A DNA stretch of 64,000 nt, taken from assembly GCA_036898135.1 (NCBI GenBank), contig CM072513.1, positions 79,859,963 to 79,923,962 of the forward strand, given 5' to 3'. The position numbers and the translations under genes are program-made. The first letter of the stretch is position 1, and each line of letters starts with the position of its first letter. Origin of the DNA: Oncomelania hupensis. Taxonomy: Eukaryota; Mollusca; Gastropoda; Littorinimorpha; Pomatiopsidae. Below are positions 43,651 to 54,408 of the stretch, one piece after another. Below the pieces are notes generated by a model that had not been told where the DNA came from, ran no database searches, and worked only from the letters and a program-made list of their open reading frames with translations.

Positions 43651-44089
43651 CTAGTAATAGTAAAATATTTCTTTAAAATATTCAAAAAAATGTTTTTTAA
43701 AATTCATGAAAACGTCCTTAAGGAATGAAAACTTATGTAACGTATTGCGTTAGACTGAATATACAACGGAAAACTGAAGGATACAACTTAAAGGCTGCGG
43801 GTGTACGCAAACGATTTAAACACTAACGGCGATGTTGTACACACGAATTACTGTACATCTTCTGTACACAGACAAGTTTGTTCAGCGGAATTAGGGCACG
43901 CAGGGGACTTAACTGCTGCAATGTTTGGACACAAGGGACGCAATTTGTCGTCTGATGCGAGGGGTAGGCGAGTTCTGAAGGATTTCATTTGTTTCTTTTC
44001 ATGTGACGCTTTCCCCTTGCTGGTTTTAATTTATCTTCGTCATTACAGTCTTTTCCCTTCTTATTCATCTTCTGTTCCATTCCTCCTAC
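43651..44089. other. Gene-free stretch
   Basis: Unique sequence with no recognised feature. Confidence 0.4.
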
Positions 44090-44142
44090 TTTTCCTCCTC
44101 CTCCTCTCCTCCTCCTCCTCCTCCTCCTCCTCCTCCTCCTCC

Positions 44143-44187
<45 letters not shown>

Positions 44188-44190
44188 CTA
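44090..44190. repeat. (TCC)n-(ATC)n microsatellite
   Basis: TCC run to about 44144, then ATC to about 44187. Confidence 0.95.
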
Positions 44191-44198
44191 TACCACCG

Positions 44199-44577
44199 TT
44201 AATCTGGATGAGAGTATATAGGCCGAGGTTCAATCTCAAGTCAAGTCAAATCAAGCCAAGTCAAGTCATGTCAAGTCAAGTCATCTCAAGCCAAGTCAGG
44301 TCATGGCAGGTCAAGTCAGGTCAAGTGAAGTCAAGTCAGGTTAGGTCAACAGTTCTTTATTCCAAGAAGACGTGGGTGACGTCAGTACATTTACCAACTG
44401 ATAAATTAATTAAAATTCAAAACAAATACAACGCAAGACATATTTTTTAATTGTATGTACAATAAACAAAAAAAGAGCAAACAATAAACAAGACCACGAC
44501 CTGTGCACCTATGAGTTCCATCAAGCGGACTTTAAAGGGTCCTGACGCTCGCGTCCTAGACGAATAAGTGCCAGATT
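44199..44577 (+). mobile_element. Family B SINE split by a TCAAG-tailed insertion
   Basis: GGATGAGAGTATATAGGCCG at 44205 and GGACTTTAAAGGGTCCTGAC with GTCCTAGACGAATAAGTGCC at 44526-44571 are consecutive parts of one family B copy. Between them sits 44238-44505: a degenerate TCAAG pentamer array (44235-44345) followed by AT-rich sequence, probably another retroposon with a pentamer tail. Confidence 0.7.
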
Positions 44578-45055
44578 CCTATCCTATCCTATCCCGTAAC
44601 TCGGAGGTCGTAGGGGCACCACAGATGATCTTTTAACCAGCATACTCCATATTTCCCTGTCCTCAGCAACCCTGATTGTTTCGCTCAGTGTCAAACCAGT
44701 CCATTCTCGAATGTTGTCCTCCTACCTCTTTTTCGGTCTCCATCTTCTTCTACCTCCTTGCACTGTGCCTTGCAGGATGGTCTTTGCAAGACCTGATGAT
44801 CTGGTGATGTGGCCATACCATCGGAGTTTCCGTTTTTTCACCACTGTGAGCAGGTCATCGTGTTGTCCTATAGCTTGTGTGATGGTCTTTCGGACTTCGT
44901 CGTTGGTGATGTGTTGGGTATAGGATATGCCCAGAAATCTACTATAGCACCTCATCTCCATACTTTGTATTCTTCGTTGTAGATCTGCTGTGAGGGTCCA
45001 TGTCTCGCAAGCATATAGGAAGATGGAGATGACAAGGGAGCACAGCAATCTTACC
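44578..45055 (-). mobile_element. RTE-like LINE with exact target duplication
   Basis: A 478-bp minus-strand copy, with GGATA tail units (complement 44578-44592), inserted in the family B SINE. TAAGTGCCAGATT at 44565-44577 is repeated at 45056-45068, a 13-bp duplication. It encodes the segment from LVISIFLYACETWTLTADLQ to VEEE-type Gly/Arg-rich sequence, with the frame open over most of its length. Confidence 0.93.
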
Positions 45056-45068
45056 TAAGTGCCAGATT

Positions 45069-45075
45069 AAACAAC

Positions 45076-45106
<31 letters not shown>

Positions 45107-45210
45107 GTAAAACAACAAAACCAATCTCTTCTTAGGGGGTCTTTTTTTCGTTTGTTTTTGAAGCAGTGTCTTTTTGCGACTTGGATCAAGATAATCTTGG
45201 TGACAGGAAA
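45069..45210. repeat. CAA repeat and flank
   Basis: (CAA)n at about 45074-45118 and a T-run at 45141-45147. Confidence 0.8.
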
Positions 45211-45500
45211 AAAAAAGGTAAAGGTAGTCCCATAGCCTTGTGGCCGTAGGGGAGCGTGATGTTAAAGATCACACTTATCTTGGGCCAGCGTAATGAGGGT
45301 GATGCCCATCTCTCTCCCTCGCTGCTTTACCTTCCCCACCCTCAAGAGAGTAGGTACTCAATCACAGTAGAGTCAACTGGGGGCGTTGTTATTTGTCGCT
45401 TCACGTTTTGCGGTCACCCATCCAAGTGCTAACCGCACTGGACGATGCTTAACTTGCGACACAGTAGCGAGTGCTCCAACCACTGCGCTATCCGACACCC
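45211..45500 (-). mobile_element. tRNA/5S chimeric SINE, copy 3
   Basis: Same structure as the copies at 30269 and 42723. It is flanked by CAGGAAA at 45204-45210 and 45501-45507. It has AAGTTAAGCATCGTC in the 5S-like part and an intact A box (complement of TAGCGCAGTGG). Confidence 0.85.
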
Positions 45501-45507
45501 CAGGAAA

Positions 45508-46520
45508 CGAACTTGGTAACTCTTGATGATATGAAAGATTAATTTTTCCTATGACCTATAGTTTCTGTTTTGTCTTAAATGGCCGATCGTGAACAGGTCA
45601 AACACAGGTCGTATAATCTCATCTCATTTAAAGACACCATCGTATAATTGTATCGCCTGTTATACACTTTATATAAAATATCTGCTACTGTAACAGTTAC
45701 CGTTTACGCATGGGTATTCAAGCAAGTGCGGCTTTGCGTGGAATTAGACAGTTACCGTACTTTGGTCTACAAAATGGCTTTGTTGACGTGTCACAATTTG
45801 TCCGTGCAGAGTACTACAAGTTTAGGAACAGAGGACAGTGACCTCTTAAGTTAATACAGCAGTACAATAAAATTGTGACGAATGGATTTGAATACAGTCG
45901 AACACGCTTACAACGAAGTTTAGGGAAAATAAAATCCCCTTCGTTATAGTCGAAGTTTGTTTTACCCGTAGCCGATGGTTAGAGGCCGAATTGTGTGTTT
46001 GTATTTGTTCTAACAGTCGTGCCTCTAAAATGAATCGTTCTCAAGGTAAAATGTACAGCCCAGAACTCGTCGAACTGTATTCTCGTCATGCTGTTGCAAA
46101 AGACGTTGAGTTTAGTAGAGTTTTGCCAGATCATGACCGATGAAGTTTTATATTTTCTATGTCCAGCGTGACTTTGTCTAGATGTTGCAATAGTTTCTGT
46201 CAGGTTTGTTTTGTTACAGTTGAAGTATTATAAAGTGTTTTGTGCGTGAAAGATTTATTACTGTAGGAATGGTGATCTTTGCCTGTGGTGTGGATATGTG
46301 TGACTGCTTAGCACCATCAGGGCAATTTCAATATACAATCTAACTATTAATTTGGCTGAATAATCTGTATTCTGTGAGGTGTTTAGTATTGATGGTGAAA
46401 TGTCCAATTCTTGGCTACATAAGTGTTGGTTTACAGTGGATTTGTTTGGCAAAGCAAAAGACGAACGACCAGCAATCGTTCACTCTATCAGTGAAATCTC
46501 GTCTGCTGTATTGTTTTTAG

Positions 46521-46526
<6 letters not shown>
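45508..46526. other. Gene-free stretch
   Basis: ACAGTCGAACACGCTTACAA and CGAAG at 45893 resemble one end of a pogo/Tigger-type MITE, but no inverted partner is visible. A short frame at 46030-46143 has no known domain. Confidence 0.35.

Positions 46527-46607
<81 letters not shown>
46527..46607. repeat. (AAT)n microsatellite
   Basis: Pure AAT of ~80 bp next to TGCTATATACGCGCTTTTCC, the tail-type sequence of the SINE and LINE families here. Confidence 0.95.
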
Positions 46608-46667
46608 TGATGCTATATACGCGCTTTTCCCCAAATTCACCAATCAGGCTCAAATGCGCAGCGAAAC

Positions 46668-46768
46668 CATGAGGGTTGCTGAGTACAGAGAAAGATGGAG
46701 TACGCTGGTTAAACGACCATCTGCGGTGCCCGAACGACTTTCGAGTTACGGGATAGGATAGATAGGAA
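46668..46768 (+). mobile_element. RTE-like LINE, ~100-bp terminal fragment
   Basis: Only the last coding segment (GAGAAAGATGGAGTACGCTG) and the GGATA tail remain. Confidence 0.8.
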
Positions 46769-47196
46769 CACTGACTGTGAATGTTAAAAGGAGGATCGAG
46801 CTATACAAGACCATAACGTCACCATCTCCACTGAGAAGCTTTTGACACGTGATCTGTGACAAGTTTGACTTTCTTCAACACTGAGCCACTGCCTTCTATT
46901 CATTTTTATATTTAAAAAAAATTACCGAAGAAGAAGAAAAACGCTGTAAAATGACTTCAGAATGGAAAGGGAGATTAAATGCTGTTGTCTGTGTGAATGG
47001 AACCTTTCTGACACGTATTGTGCGCACGTTTGCACGTGTTGGGACTGTACACTGAGGTTACTGGAGGCTTTTGACGACATTCATTCTCTGACTAATCTTT
47101 TCAGTTCTAGCCCAAAGCAGCGTGCACACAGTCGTCTATATATGCACAAACAATAACTGACTAGTCAGGCCTTTTAAGTCTTCAATCTGTTAATAA
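46769..47196. other. Gene-free stretch
   Basis: A small frame at 46962-47156 (Cys-rich, CAHVCTCWDC) has no recognised family. A copy of the family-like block CTAGTCAGGCCTTTTAAGTC recurs near 47801-47830, so it belongs to a repeat. Confidence 0.35.
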
Positions 47197-47520
47197 AAAG
47201 AACTCCTTTGGCTCAAAGTGTCTGCAAGGATACAATATAAGGTAGCATGCATGTGCTACAATGCACTATCAAACAACACCCCTCGGTACCTGTCAGACCT
47301 CCTCCATATCTACACACCTTCAAGATCTCTCCGCTCTGGTAATGACACCATGAAACTAAAACCTCAAACATTTAAAAACAAATCATGTGGTGAGAGATAA
47401 TTTTCTTTTCAAGGACCATTGATATGGAATAGCCTCCCAGCCGATGTACGCCATGCGACATCCTACAACTCTTTTAAGAAAAAGTTGAAGACATATCTTT
47501 TTACTGCCACATACAGCTGA
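47197..47520 (+). pseudogene. LINE ORF2 C-terminus, L2/CR1-like
   Basis: The frame reads LLWLKVSARIQYKV, then TPRYLSDLLHIYTPSRSLRS, GER, a stop at 47398-47400, then FSFQGPLIWNSLPADVRHA and FKKKLKTYLF. This is the characteristic C-terminal tail of L2/CR1-group non-LTR retrotransposons (LHWLPV..RI.YK, YLSDLL, GPLIWNSLP, LKTYLF). One in-frame stop makes it dead. It is a different lineage from the GGATA-tailed LINE. A 3' tail follows at 47640-47690. Confidence 0.85.
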
Positions 47521-47545
47521 AATGTTTTTTTAAAAATTGCTGCTA

Positions 47546-47587
<42 letters not shown>

Positions 47588-47697
47588 GGTGTGCGGGTGT
47601 GTGTGTGTGTGTCTGTGCGGTATACATGGTGTGTGTGGGTGTGTTTGTATGCGCTTTGATCTCTGCGAGGGAAAGCGCCTTATAACTAACTAAGTAA

Positions 47698-47779
<82 letters not shown>
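47521..47779 (+). mobile_element. LINE 3' UTR, tail and AAT run
   Basis: After the stop come a GT microsatellite (47550-47612), then GCGCTTTGATCTCTGCGAGG and GAAAGCGCCTTATAACT, a stem-forming 3' end, and (AAT)n at 47701-47779. The AGCGC...GCGCTTATAA plan matches the tails of the family B SINEs. Confidence 0.75.
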
Positions 47780-47890
47780 GCGATCTTCGTAGCACAACAA
47801 TAACTGACTTGTCAGACCTTTCAAGTCTTCTATTAGACCTAAGCGGTAGTCCATGCTTCCCCGTCTTCTACTAGCGGTCTCTCTGCCCTT

Positions 47891-48298
47891 ACATTACATT
47901 ACATTACATGATTATTGCTTTAGGTCCAGCGGACTCTTCCGAGCCAAATAATAATAATAATAATGTTCGTCATTTATAAGGCGCCTTAGCCTAAGGATCA
48001 AGGCGCTGGCCGACACAGGATCTAACTCAAACCGTCCGAGACGCCCACCCGCAGCCTTTGGCACATGGTCTGACGCCCGGACAACTGAGCACAATCCTGG
48101 GCAGCCAGGGATGGGGGAGAAGGACCAAGTGCATGCTGGGTGTGTTCTTGTTACCGGCACTCACCCGTCTAGGACATGAGCGTCAGGATCTTTAAAGTCC
48201 GTTATGATGGAATGTAAATCCGCATAAAAGATCTGCTGAAACAACCCTAGTGGTAAAAGTGAAAGCTCTCCACCAGCCAGTCACTTTACAATAAAGAC
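47891..48298 (-). mobile_element. Family A retroposon, 5'-truncated and interrupted
   Basis: Pieces 47891-47947 and 48216-48298 are the two sides of one family A copy, broken by a family B SINE. The outer flanks carry CTCTCTGCCCTTACA at 47879-47893 and 48299-48313, a 15-bp duplication. It lacks the distal half, the 5' truncation expected of LINE-driven insertion. Confidence 0.88.
47948..48215 (-). mobile_element. Family B SINE inserted in family A
   Basis: Tail first: TAATAATAATAATAATG, then CATTTATAAGGCGCCTTAG, GGATCTAACTCAAACCGTCC, CATGCTGGGTGTGTTCTTG and GTCTAGGACATGAGCGTCAG. It lacks the tRNA-like head. Confidence 0.85.
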
Positions 48299-48313
48299 CT
48301 CTCTGCCCTTACA

Positions 48314-48447
48314 GTTGACGAAGCTTTATGTTCTCACAGCGCCATGTTCCAATAACCCTGTTCCCACAGGTCCAAATAGCTCCATGTTTCCATTGGTCTA
48401 TGTTCCCACAGATGAAACACAGAGAACAAAGCTGTAAAAATAGAACA
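48314..48447. other. Short unique stretch
   Basis: Contains repeated CCATGTTYCA and TGTTCCCACAG words. No gene. Confidence 0.4.
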
Positions 48448-48495
48448 ATATGATGATGACGGTGATGATGATAATGACCATGATGATGATGTTAG

Positions 48496-48527
<32 letters not shown>

Positions 48528-48564
48528 ATGATGATGGAGATGATGATGATGGAGATGATGATGG

Positions 48565-48624
<60 letters not shown>

Positions 48625-48630
48625 CGACGA
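48448..48630. repeat. (GAT)n microsatellite
   Basis: Interrupted GAT run with GGAGAT units. Confidence 0.95.
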
Positions 48631-49256
48631 CTTGTAACGCGCGCACAGCTATGGGATCTTAAGGCACATCGAATATTGAGTTGTAGGAACATCAAGGCGC
48701 GGAAATATAGATCGTTGGAAAAACATAAAATAAAATGTAAAAAAACTCATAAGGCCAACTAAAATAATATGTCTGTTTACGGTAACATAGGAAAAAAATA
48801 GGGGGGGGGAGGGAGGGGGGAGAAAGGGGAAGGAAGGTGGTAGGTCGGCTTCATCTTTTTCTTTTTTTTTTCTTTTTTTTAAAGATTTTTTATCTACCTT
48901 GAGTGCAATTTTTTTGATTTTTTTTAATTTTTTGTTAGACGATCTCTCTCTCCCCGCCCCCCTCCGAAAAAAAAGTTTAGGGTCGGGCCACAAAATTAGG
49001 GTCTGTCGGGATACCGCGAACAAAACATTTTCGTGTGGCCTAAACGTCTCAAGCTAAAAGCCCATATTATGGGTTTATTTAAAACCTTCATCAAGTGCAA
49101 CACTGACAGAGTATAAAATAACAGACGTCAAGCAGTCATATTTTATTTCAATATAATTTAAAGCTGGGACTAATTGTTATAGATTTTGTGGAGCTTAGAG
49201 CTGCGGAACAATAGATATGCTTCTGTACCAAAAATTTATTGCAATATATATTTAGA
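48631..49256. other. Gene-free stretch
   Basis: G-run and T-run patches at 48801-48900 and 48950-48975. No gene. Confidence 0.4.
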
Positions 49257-49340
49257 CTGTGGTAATTTAGACAGTAATTTAGACAGTAATTTAGACAGTA
49301 ATTTAGACAGTAATTTAGACAGTAATTTAGACTGTGGTAA
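49250..49340. repeat. 12-bp minisatellite
   Basis: About six units of AATTTAGACAGT, bordered on both sides by TTTAGACTGTGGTAA. It has no spacers, so it is not a CRISPR-like array. Confidence 0.95.
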
Positions 49341-50446
49341 CTTAAAGCGGTAGAACATAGACATGCTCGTAAAATTTTATTTGTATCAGTTATCAAGGTA
49401 AATTTAGTTGTAAGAGTTCTCTGACAAAGTCTTTGAAGCAACCACGAACAGGTAAGAGCCGAATCAGCAGATCGTGAATGCTACCCTGACAATGAAACAC
49501 TGTCTACAAACAATGGCATCTGACAAGTGGCCACATGACATTCGGCAAAATCTGGTCAACTTTCGTCAATGACTCTTGACCAGTGACATGCACCTGTATC
49601 GAATCTCCATACAAAACTAGCTTTCAGTTTGTAAAGAGATTGTCCTCCCTAACCCCCCATCTCCCAAAATGTTCTTCGTGACACCTTTAGTACAATTTTT
49701 ACTCTTGTTGGAACAGTCTCCAATATGATTTGATAGTACACTTCAAAGAATTTCCGTATTACGGTACATTGACTGCGAATTTTTCTTTGACGTAACAGTG
49801 TCTCCACCGTGATTTTGTATCTTGCTAAACTAGTGAATGTCTACATGGATCTACATATTTTATTCAAGATTCTAAACTGTACAACGTGCAGATAGGGATC
49901 CTAAATCTTAGGTTTAATATGTTTTGTGTTTGTGTGTATTCTGGTCATGAAGCTTTGAACGCAACATTAGCTAATTAAAGCTCAGCAATTGCTACAGCCA
50001 ATCAGAATACTCCAAGTGCCATTAACCAATCGAAATGTGCCAAGCGTCATTTAGCAATCAGAAAAGACCCACTGGGATCATTTGCTAAGTGGGCCTATTA
50101 ATTGCAATGCCCCATTAGCAAATCACAAAGTGAGGATCATTTTGTAGAGGGAGGCCTATTGTACAACGCCAACCATTGTCAAAGAAAGACTTTCCATAAC
50201 ATGCACCTGTTGGGTAGCGTAATTAACATTGTATTTTGTGCATACCATTTTCTTTTCTTTTCTTTCCTTGTGTTCGTTTTCTTTTTTCCTTTCTTTTTCT
50301 AATCTTCTCATTTTCTTTCGTGTTTCCCTTTTTTTTTCTGTTTGTAATTCCAGATAATCTAAATCTGGAGAGACTTGAAGATTAGACAGAGAGATAGAGA
50401 GCGAGAGAGAGAAAGAGAGAGATTTAAAAAAAGGAAGGAAAATAAA
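49341..50446. other. Gene-free stretch with CCAAT-like words
   Basis: Related words GCCAATCAGAA, ACCAATCGAAA and AGCAATCAGAAAAG occur at about 50000, 50025 and 50056 in a loose ~30-bp repeat. T-rich sequence follows at 50240-50340. No ORF supports a promoter. Confidence 0.4.
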
Positions 50447-50555
50447 TTAGTAGTAGTAGTAGTAGCAGCAGCGGTAGGAGGAAGAACAGCAGCAGCAACA
50501 ACGACAACAGCAGCAGCAGTGGTAGTAGTAGTAGTAATAGTAGTAGTAGTAGAAT
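50447..50555. repeat. (AGT)n/(AGC)n microsatellite
   Basis: AGT and AGC/AAC trinucleotides. A GA-rich patch precedes it at 50385-50422. Confidence 0.92.
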
Positions 50556-51060
50556 CCAGGAATTTCGAGTAGAATGAATGGTAGTCGAACAAGCTCTTGT
50601 TTTCTTACAATTACAGTTCGTGAAAAGTGCTGAAATAGATTTCATGGAAATTGTTTTACGGTCTGCACGCGATGTGTTGATAAACTCAACATGACCCCAG
50701 TGACCCTACATATCTTCTTGAGAGGTTGATGACCCGATCAGGATTAGGGCTGGACGGTTTTACCGACATGTATATGTATTCAGGTTCGGAAACGCGACGG
50801 TACGGTATACCGGTGCGGGTGTCCAAGGTCCGGATTACTGGGTAATCTCGACACGCGACAGTGGGCGACATCTTGTCCGCCCAGAGAGCGAGCCTAAAGC
50901 CCAAACAGGTGGATAGGTAGCTGTTCTTGAAGAAGAACTTATAAGAACAGCAGCTCATCCAAGTGTTTGAGCATAGTACCAGTCGCCAATCCTTTTGAAT
51001 CCTTAAAGTTTTTAAGGACCTTTCCCGTTGAATGTGTTTTTTTTTTGTTTTTTTTTTATA
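50556..51060. other. Gene-free stretch
   Basis: Nothing recognised except T-runs at 51038-51057 next to the LINE copy. Confidence 0.4.
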
Positions 51061-51275
51061 TACTTCGTTCAGTGTCAAGCCAGTCTATTCTCGGAAGTTG
51101 TCCTCCCACCTCTTTTTCGGTCTCCCTTTTCTTCTGCCCCCTTTCACCGTGCCTTGCAGGATGGTTTTTGCAAGGCCCTGATGCTCTGGTGACGTGGCCA
51201 TACCATCGGAGTTTCCGTTTCTTCACCACTGTGAGCATGTCATCGTGTTTGTCCAATGGCTGTTGTGATGGATGG
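51061..51275 (-). mobile_element. RTE-like LINE fragment without tail
   Basis: Minus-strand segment encoding VVKKRKLRWYGHVTR through the Trp-Glu-Asp region, with several frame changes. The GGATA tail is replaced by a T-run, so the 3' end is lost. Confidence 0.8.
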
Positions 51276-51386
51276 TCCGTTACACTATTATCATTAGGCT
51301 AACTGGTCAGGATCAACTAGAGGTTTTAGAAACATAGTCTTTTTTTTAAATTTGATTTGATAAAATTGGATCTATTCTCAGTAAAC

Positions 51387-51875
51387 GCTTTTTCTCTCTC
51401 CAAGGAGCTGACCAAGGTCCTGGGCAACAACAGGATCTAACTCAAACGGCTCATCGAGGCACCAACTTGCTGCGTGAGGCGCACTGTCCAACGCTCCAGA
51501 CAACTTGAGGAATCCTAAACGACCGGAAGTTGAATTGACTGGGTGTGTGCACAAGAGCAGTAACCAAGTAGGAGGGCTCCTCCATAGCGAAAAGAAATTG
51601 GATCCTCCATAGCACACGGGTAGCAGTACTTTGTATATAATTATGAAATATAGGCCTATTCATGATACCTACTGCTTTTACCTTTGGGCCAACGAGGATC
51701 CACTAATTGTTTCCTCTACCCACTTTGCTATCGAGGACCCACTAATCCTTTCCTATGGAGGATCCATTTTACTTGGTTAATGCGTGTATGTCTGCAACAT
51801 GAGAACTTGAGTGTCATGATCTTTAAAGTCTTGGCGATGGAATGCAGGCTAAGCCTCGGTTTAGACTTTCTTCCT
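51387..51875 (-). mobile_element. Degenerate family B SINE
   Basis: Diverged blocks CAACAGGATCTAACTCAAAC, GATCTTTAAAGTCTTGGCGA and GCCTCGGTTTAGACTTTC appear in the usual order with ~200 bp of extra sequence between them (51560-51800), probably an insertion. Confidence 0.6.
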
Positions 51876-51939
51876 TTCTTTCCAGGAATGCGAAAACGTT
51901 GAAAGAAACGAGAAACGTGAAGCATGAAACACTTCCTTC

Positions 51940-52242
51940 GGATGAGGGTATACACTGAGGCCTAGTCTGTACAAACATATGTATTTCCGTCGTACGGACT
52001 TTAAAGATCCTAATGCTCGTGTCCTAGACGGCGAGTTCCAGTTAAATGAGAAGTGTACAACTCAAATACTTACTTCGGATGAGAGTATAAAACCAAAGAC
52101 TAGTCTGGGCACGCATGCATTTCCATCGTACCGGCTTTAAAGATCCTAAGGCTCAGGTACTAGACGGGTGAGTTTCAGTTACACCAACACACCCAGCAAA
52201 CAACTAAGTCCCTACCCTCTACCTCCTGTGCTCAGTTGTCAA
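51940..52242 (+). mobile_element. Family B SINE, tandemly repeated part, interrupted
   Basis: Two diverged partial copies in tandem (from 51940 and from 52077), each with GAGRGTATA, GGACTTTAAAGATCCTAA-type and GTCCTAGACG-type blocks. The second continues to CTCAGTTGTC, where a Harbinger element is inserted. Its continuation TGCGCCAGACGATATGCGCC lies at 53071-53090. Confidence 0.7.
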
Positions 52243-53061
52243 GGGCCGTAGGCATGAAAAATGGGCAGAGTAGTTATTCCTGAACATGCAGCTAGTCCAG
52301 ACTTGCAGACCACTATTTCGTATGCATGAAAACGTAATTGGGTATTCTATTTTCTTATTCCGGTGTAAGGTTATACCATCCTTTCAGTCTGGATAACTCT
52401 CTCATTCCTGTTTCGTCGCTGAAACAAAATGACCGCCGTTGTTGTGTTTCGGCAAAATCGCAGACGACAATACGCCAGAAATCGCATTTTTCGTGATCAA
52501 ATTCACCCTTTGGAAAAGTTTGATGATGTGGAACTGTACGACAAATTCAGATTCAGGAGGAACATTATAAACCTAACGGACAAAATTTCTAAGGACATAC
52601 AAGTCTTGAATCGGCACGGATCATTGCCGGTACAAGTTCGTTCGTTCGTTCGTTAAATAAATGAATGTCCCCAGACACGTGAGTATATAAAGGACGTAAA
52701 TATTATATTAAATGTTAATTAAAATGTGACTACAAATGTTCTGATGCCACTTCCTTTCAGGACCACATTAAAATCAATTTAAAAATCAGGAAAGGGACAG
52801 TCATTCATTTCAGATACACAACTTTCTCATAGCACTTCATTTTATGCTAGGCGCATGGTGCTTTGTGTAATATGGCGCATGTGCAGTAGCAGGAATTCCC
52901 CTGTTTTAAATATAGCACATAGGAATAGCTATTCTGTAATACCTATTCCGCTGGAGAGCGCCATGCATACGAATTTGTGCTGAAAAATATTTTGAAAATA
53001 GCTATACCGGTTTAACCGATATTCTACCTAAAAGTTATTCATTTTTTGGTGCATACGGCCC
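52243..53061 (+). mobile_element. Harbinger transposon 2, internally deleted
   Basis: An 819-bp element with inverted ends GGGCCGTAGGCATGAAAAAT (left) and GGGCCGTATGCACCAAAAAA (right, complement), inserted in a family B SINE. The flanks are CAA and CAG, compatible with a mutated CWG duplication. It encodes only the N-terminus of the transposase. Confidence 0.82.
52429..52656 (+). pseudogene. Harbinger transposase N-terminus
   Basis: The 75-codon frame reads RNRIFRDQIHPLEKFDDVEL and YDKFRFRRNIINLTDKI, then RHGSLPVQVR: the conserved N-terminal region of HARBI1-type transposases. It ends in a TTCG tetramer run, where the DDE nuclease domain should begin. The domain is deleted, so this copy has no catalytic function. 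The start ATG at 52429 fits the family's short N-terminus. Confidence 0.82.
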
Positions 53062-53992
53062 CAGGCTGGGTGCGCCAGACGATATGCGCCCAAAAAGGCA
53101 GGAAGTGTCGCGATACAAGCGCCTGTGTTCCATGTGCCTGTGGTACTCTGCCTTTCGTCTAGACAATGCGTAATAGACAATGATGTAAGTATAGTTTTAG
53201 AATAACGCAGTGTTGACATTCTTTTTTTATTTTTAAATTATTTTTTTTTTTTTTTAAATGTGATTACACTTTTGGGAAATAGTTGTCATGACTAATATTG
53301 TAGGTTTGTTACCATATTTAATTTGTGTACCATCCATTCGATTGGCTGAATGTGAAGGCGATACGTTAGAAATATCATTCGAGCAACCATCTTTAAGGGC
53401 AAATGACGATGGGCCATGCAAAGCCATTGACATTATTTTGAACTACAGAGGTCATGGATTCGGTTCAAGAAGCTCGTCTCAACCTTACAGCACGTGTCGT
53501 AAACACAACTAAAAAAGCTTGCGCGTAAGTTAAGATTCGATGTGTGAAGCTGAAAAATGGGTATTCTTGTACTTGTATCCATTGAGCCAAGCAAATCATT
53601 CATCGCCCTTCATCAATGTAATTCGTTAGTTATAAATTCTTCAATGTATAAAATTATATGATAGCAGTTGTGTTCATATTTTTGCTCAGCTCACAAAGAA
53701 TGTTGTTAAATTCTTGATCTTTGGAACAGTGTGGATGAGCAGCGAAAAAGAAACATTATTGTGTTTTGGAATAAGAGACAATAACCCGTGAATATGCAGG
53801 GTTCATGTCTAAACAACGTCAACGTCGTTTCCTCGTTGGTCATTCAACGGGATGCGGATTGTGTACTTAGACCCAGTTATTTGTCTGTGCGCAGGGAAAT
53901 GATTTTCTTGTTTGTATTCATTTCCTCTTCTCATCCGCCTCCATCTTGTAATCTTGTAAGTATTATTCACCATCGACATTGGTTCTGCGGCC
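53062..53992. other. SINE remainder and unrecognised sequence
   Basis: After the SINE continuation (to about 53100) nothing is recognised. The frame at 53288-53512 (contains CEGDTLEISFEQPSLRANDD) has no identified domain. Confidence 0.3.
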
Positions 53993-54408
53993 CAGGGGTG
54001 AGATTTAGCGGTCGCCCGGTCGCCCGAGGCGACTTAAAACCGGCTCGGGCGACCTCACTTTATAATTGAGCCAGCCCGCCTGGCGACCTAAAAAAAATGA
54101 TAATACTTGCAGACTTTTAGAAGCTCGGTTCGAAGCGAGGGCGTTTTTAGGTCACTGTTCGTCTGCTACGAGTATGAAGTATACGCAAGCGTTATTTCCC
54201 TTTGCCTACTTCCCTTTCGCGCCAAGCGCGCTGTCTGCTTTGTTTGTGAAAAAGACACCCGCTACAAATTACGTGTATTGTCAAAATTTGTGTTTTATAT
54301 GTGAACGATTGTAATTGTCGGGCTGCCTAAAAATCATGCGGGCTACCTCACTTTACTTACTAGCTAGCCCGGCGGGCTAGTTAGTCTCCTGGGTTAAATC
54401 TCACCCTG
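53993..54408. mobile_element. hAT-like MITE
   Basis: Inverted ends CAGGGGTGAGATTTA and CAGGGTGAGATTTAA (complement) border 416 bp. Subterminal blocks GGTCGCCCGAGGCGAC and GGGCTAGCTAGCCCG-type palindromes are GC-rich. No clear 8-bp duplication is visible, and no transposase. The hAT assignment is by end sequence only. Confidence 0.6.

Noticed and set aside
45893..45960. pogo/Tigger-type MITE end
   Set aside because: Only one end-like sequence is present and no inverted partner or TA-bordered second end was found nearby.
49250..49340. Regular short repeat resembling a CRISPR array
   Set aside because: Units are 12 bp, contiguous and without spacers, in a eukaryotic genome. It is a minisatellite.
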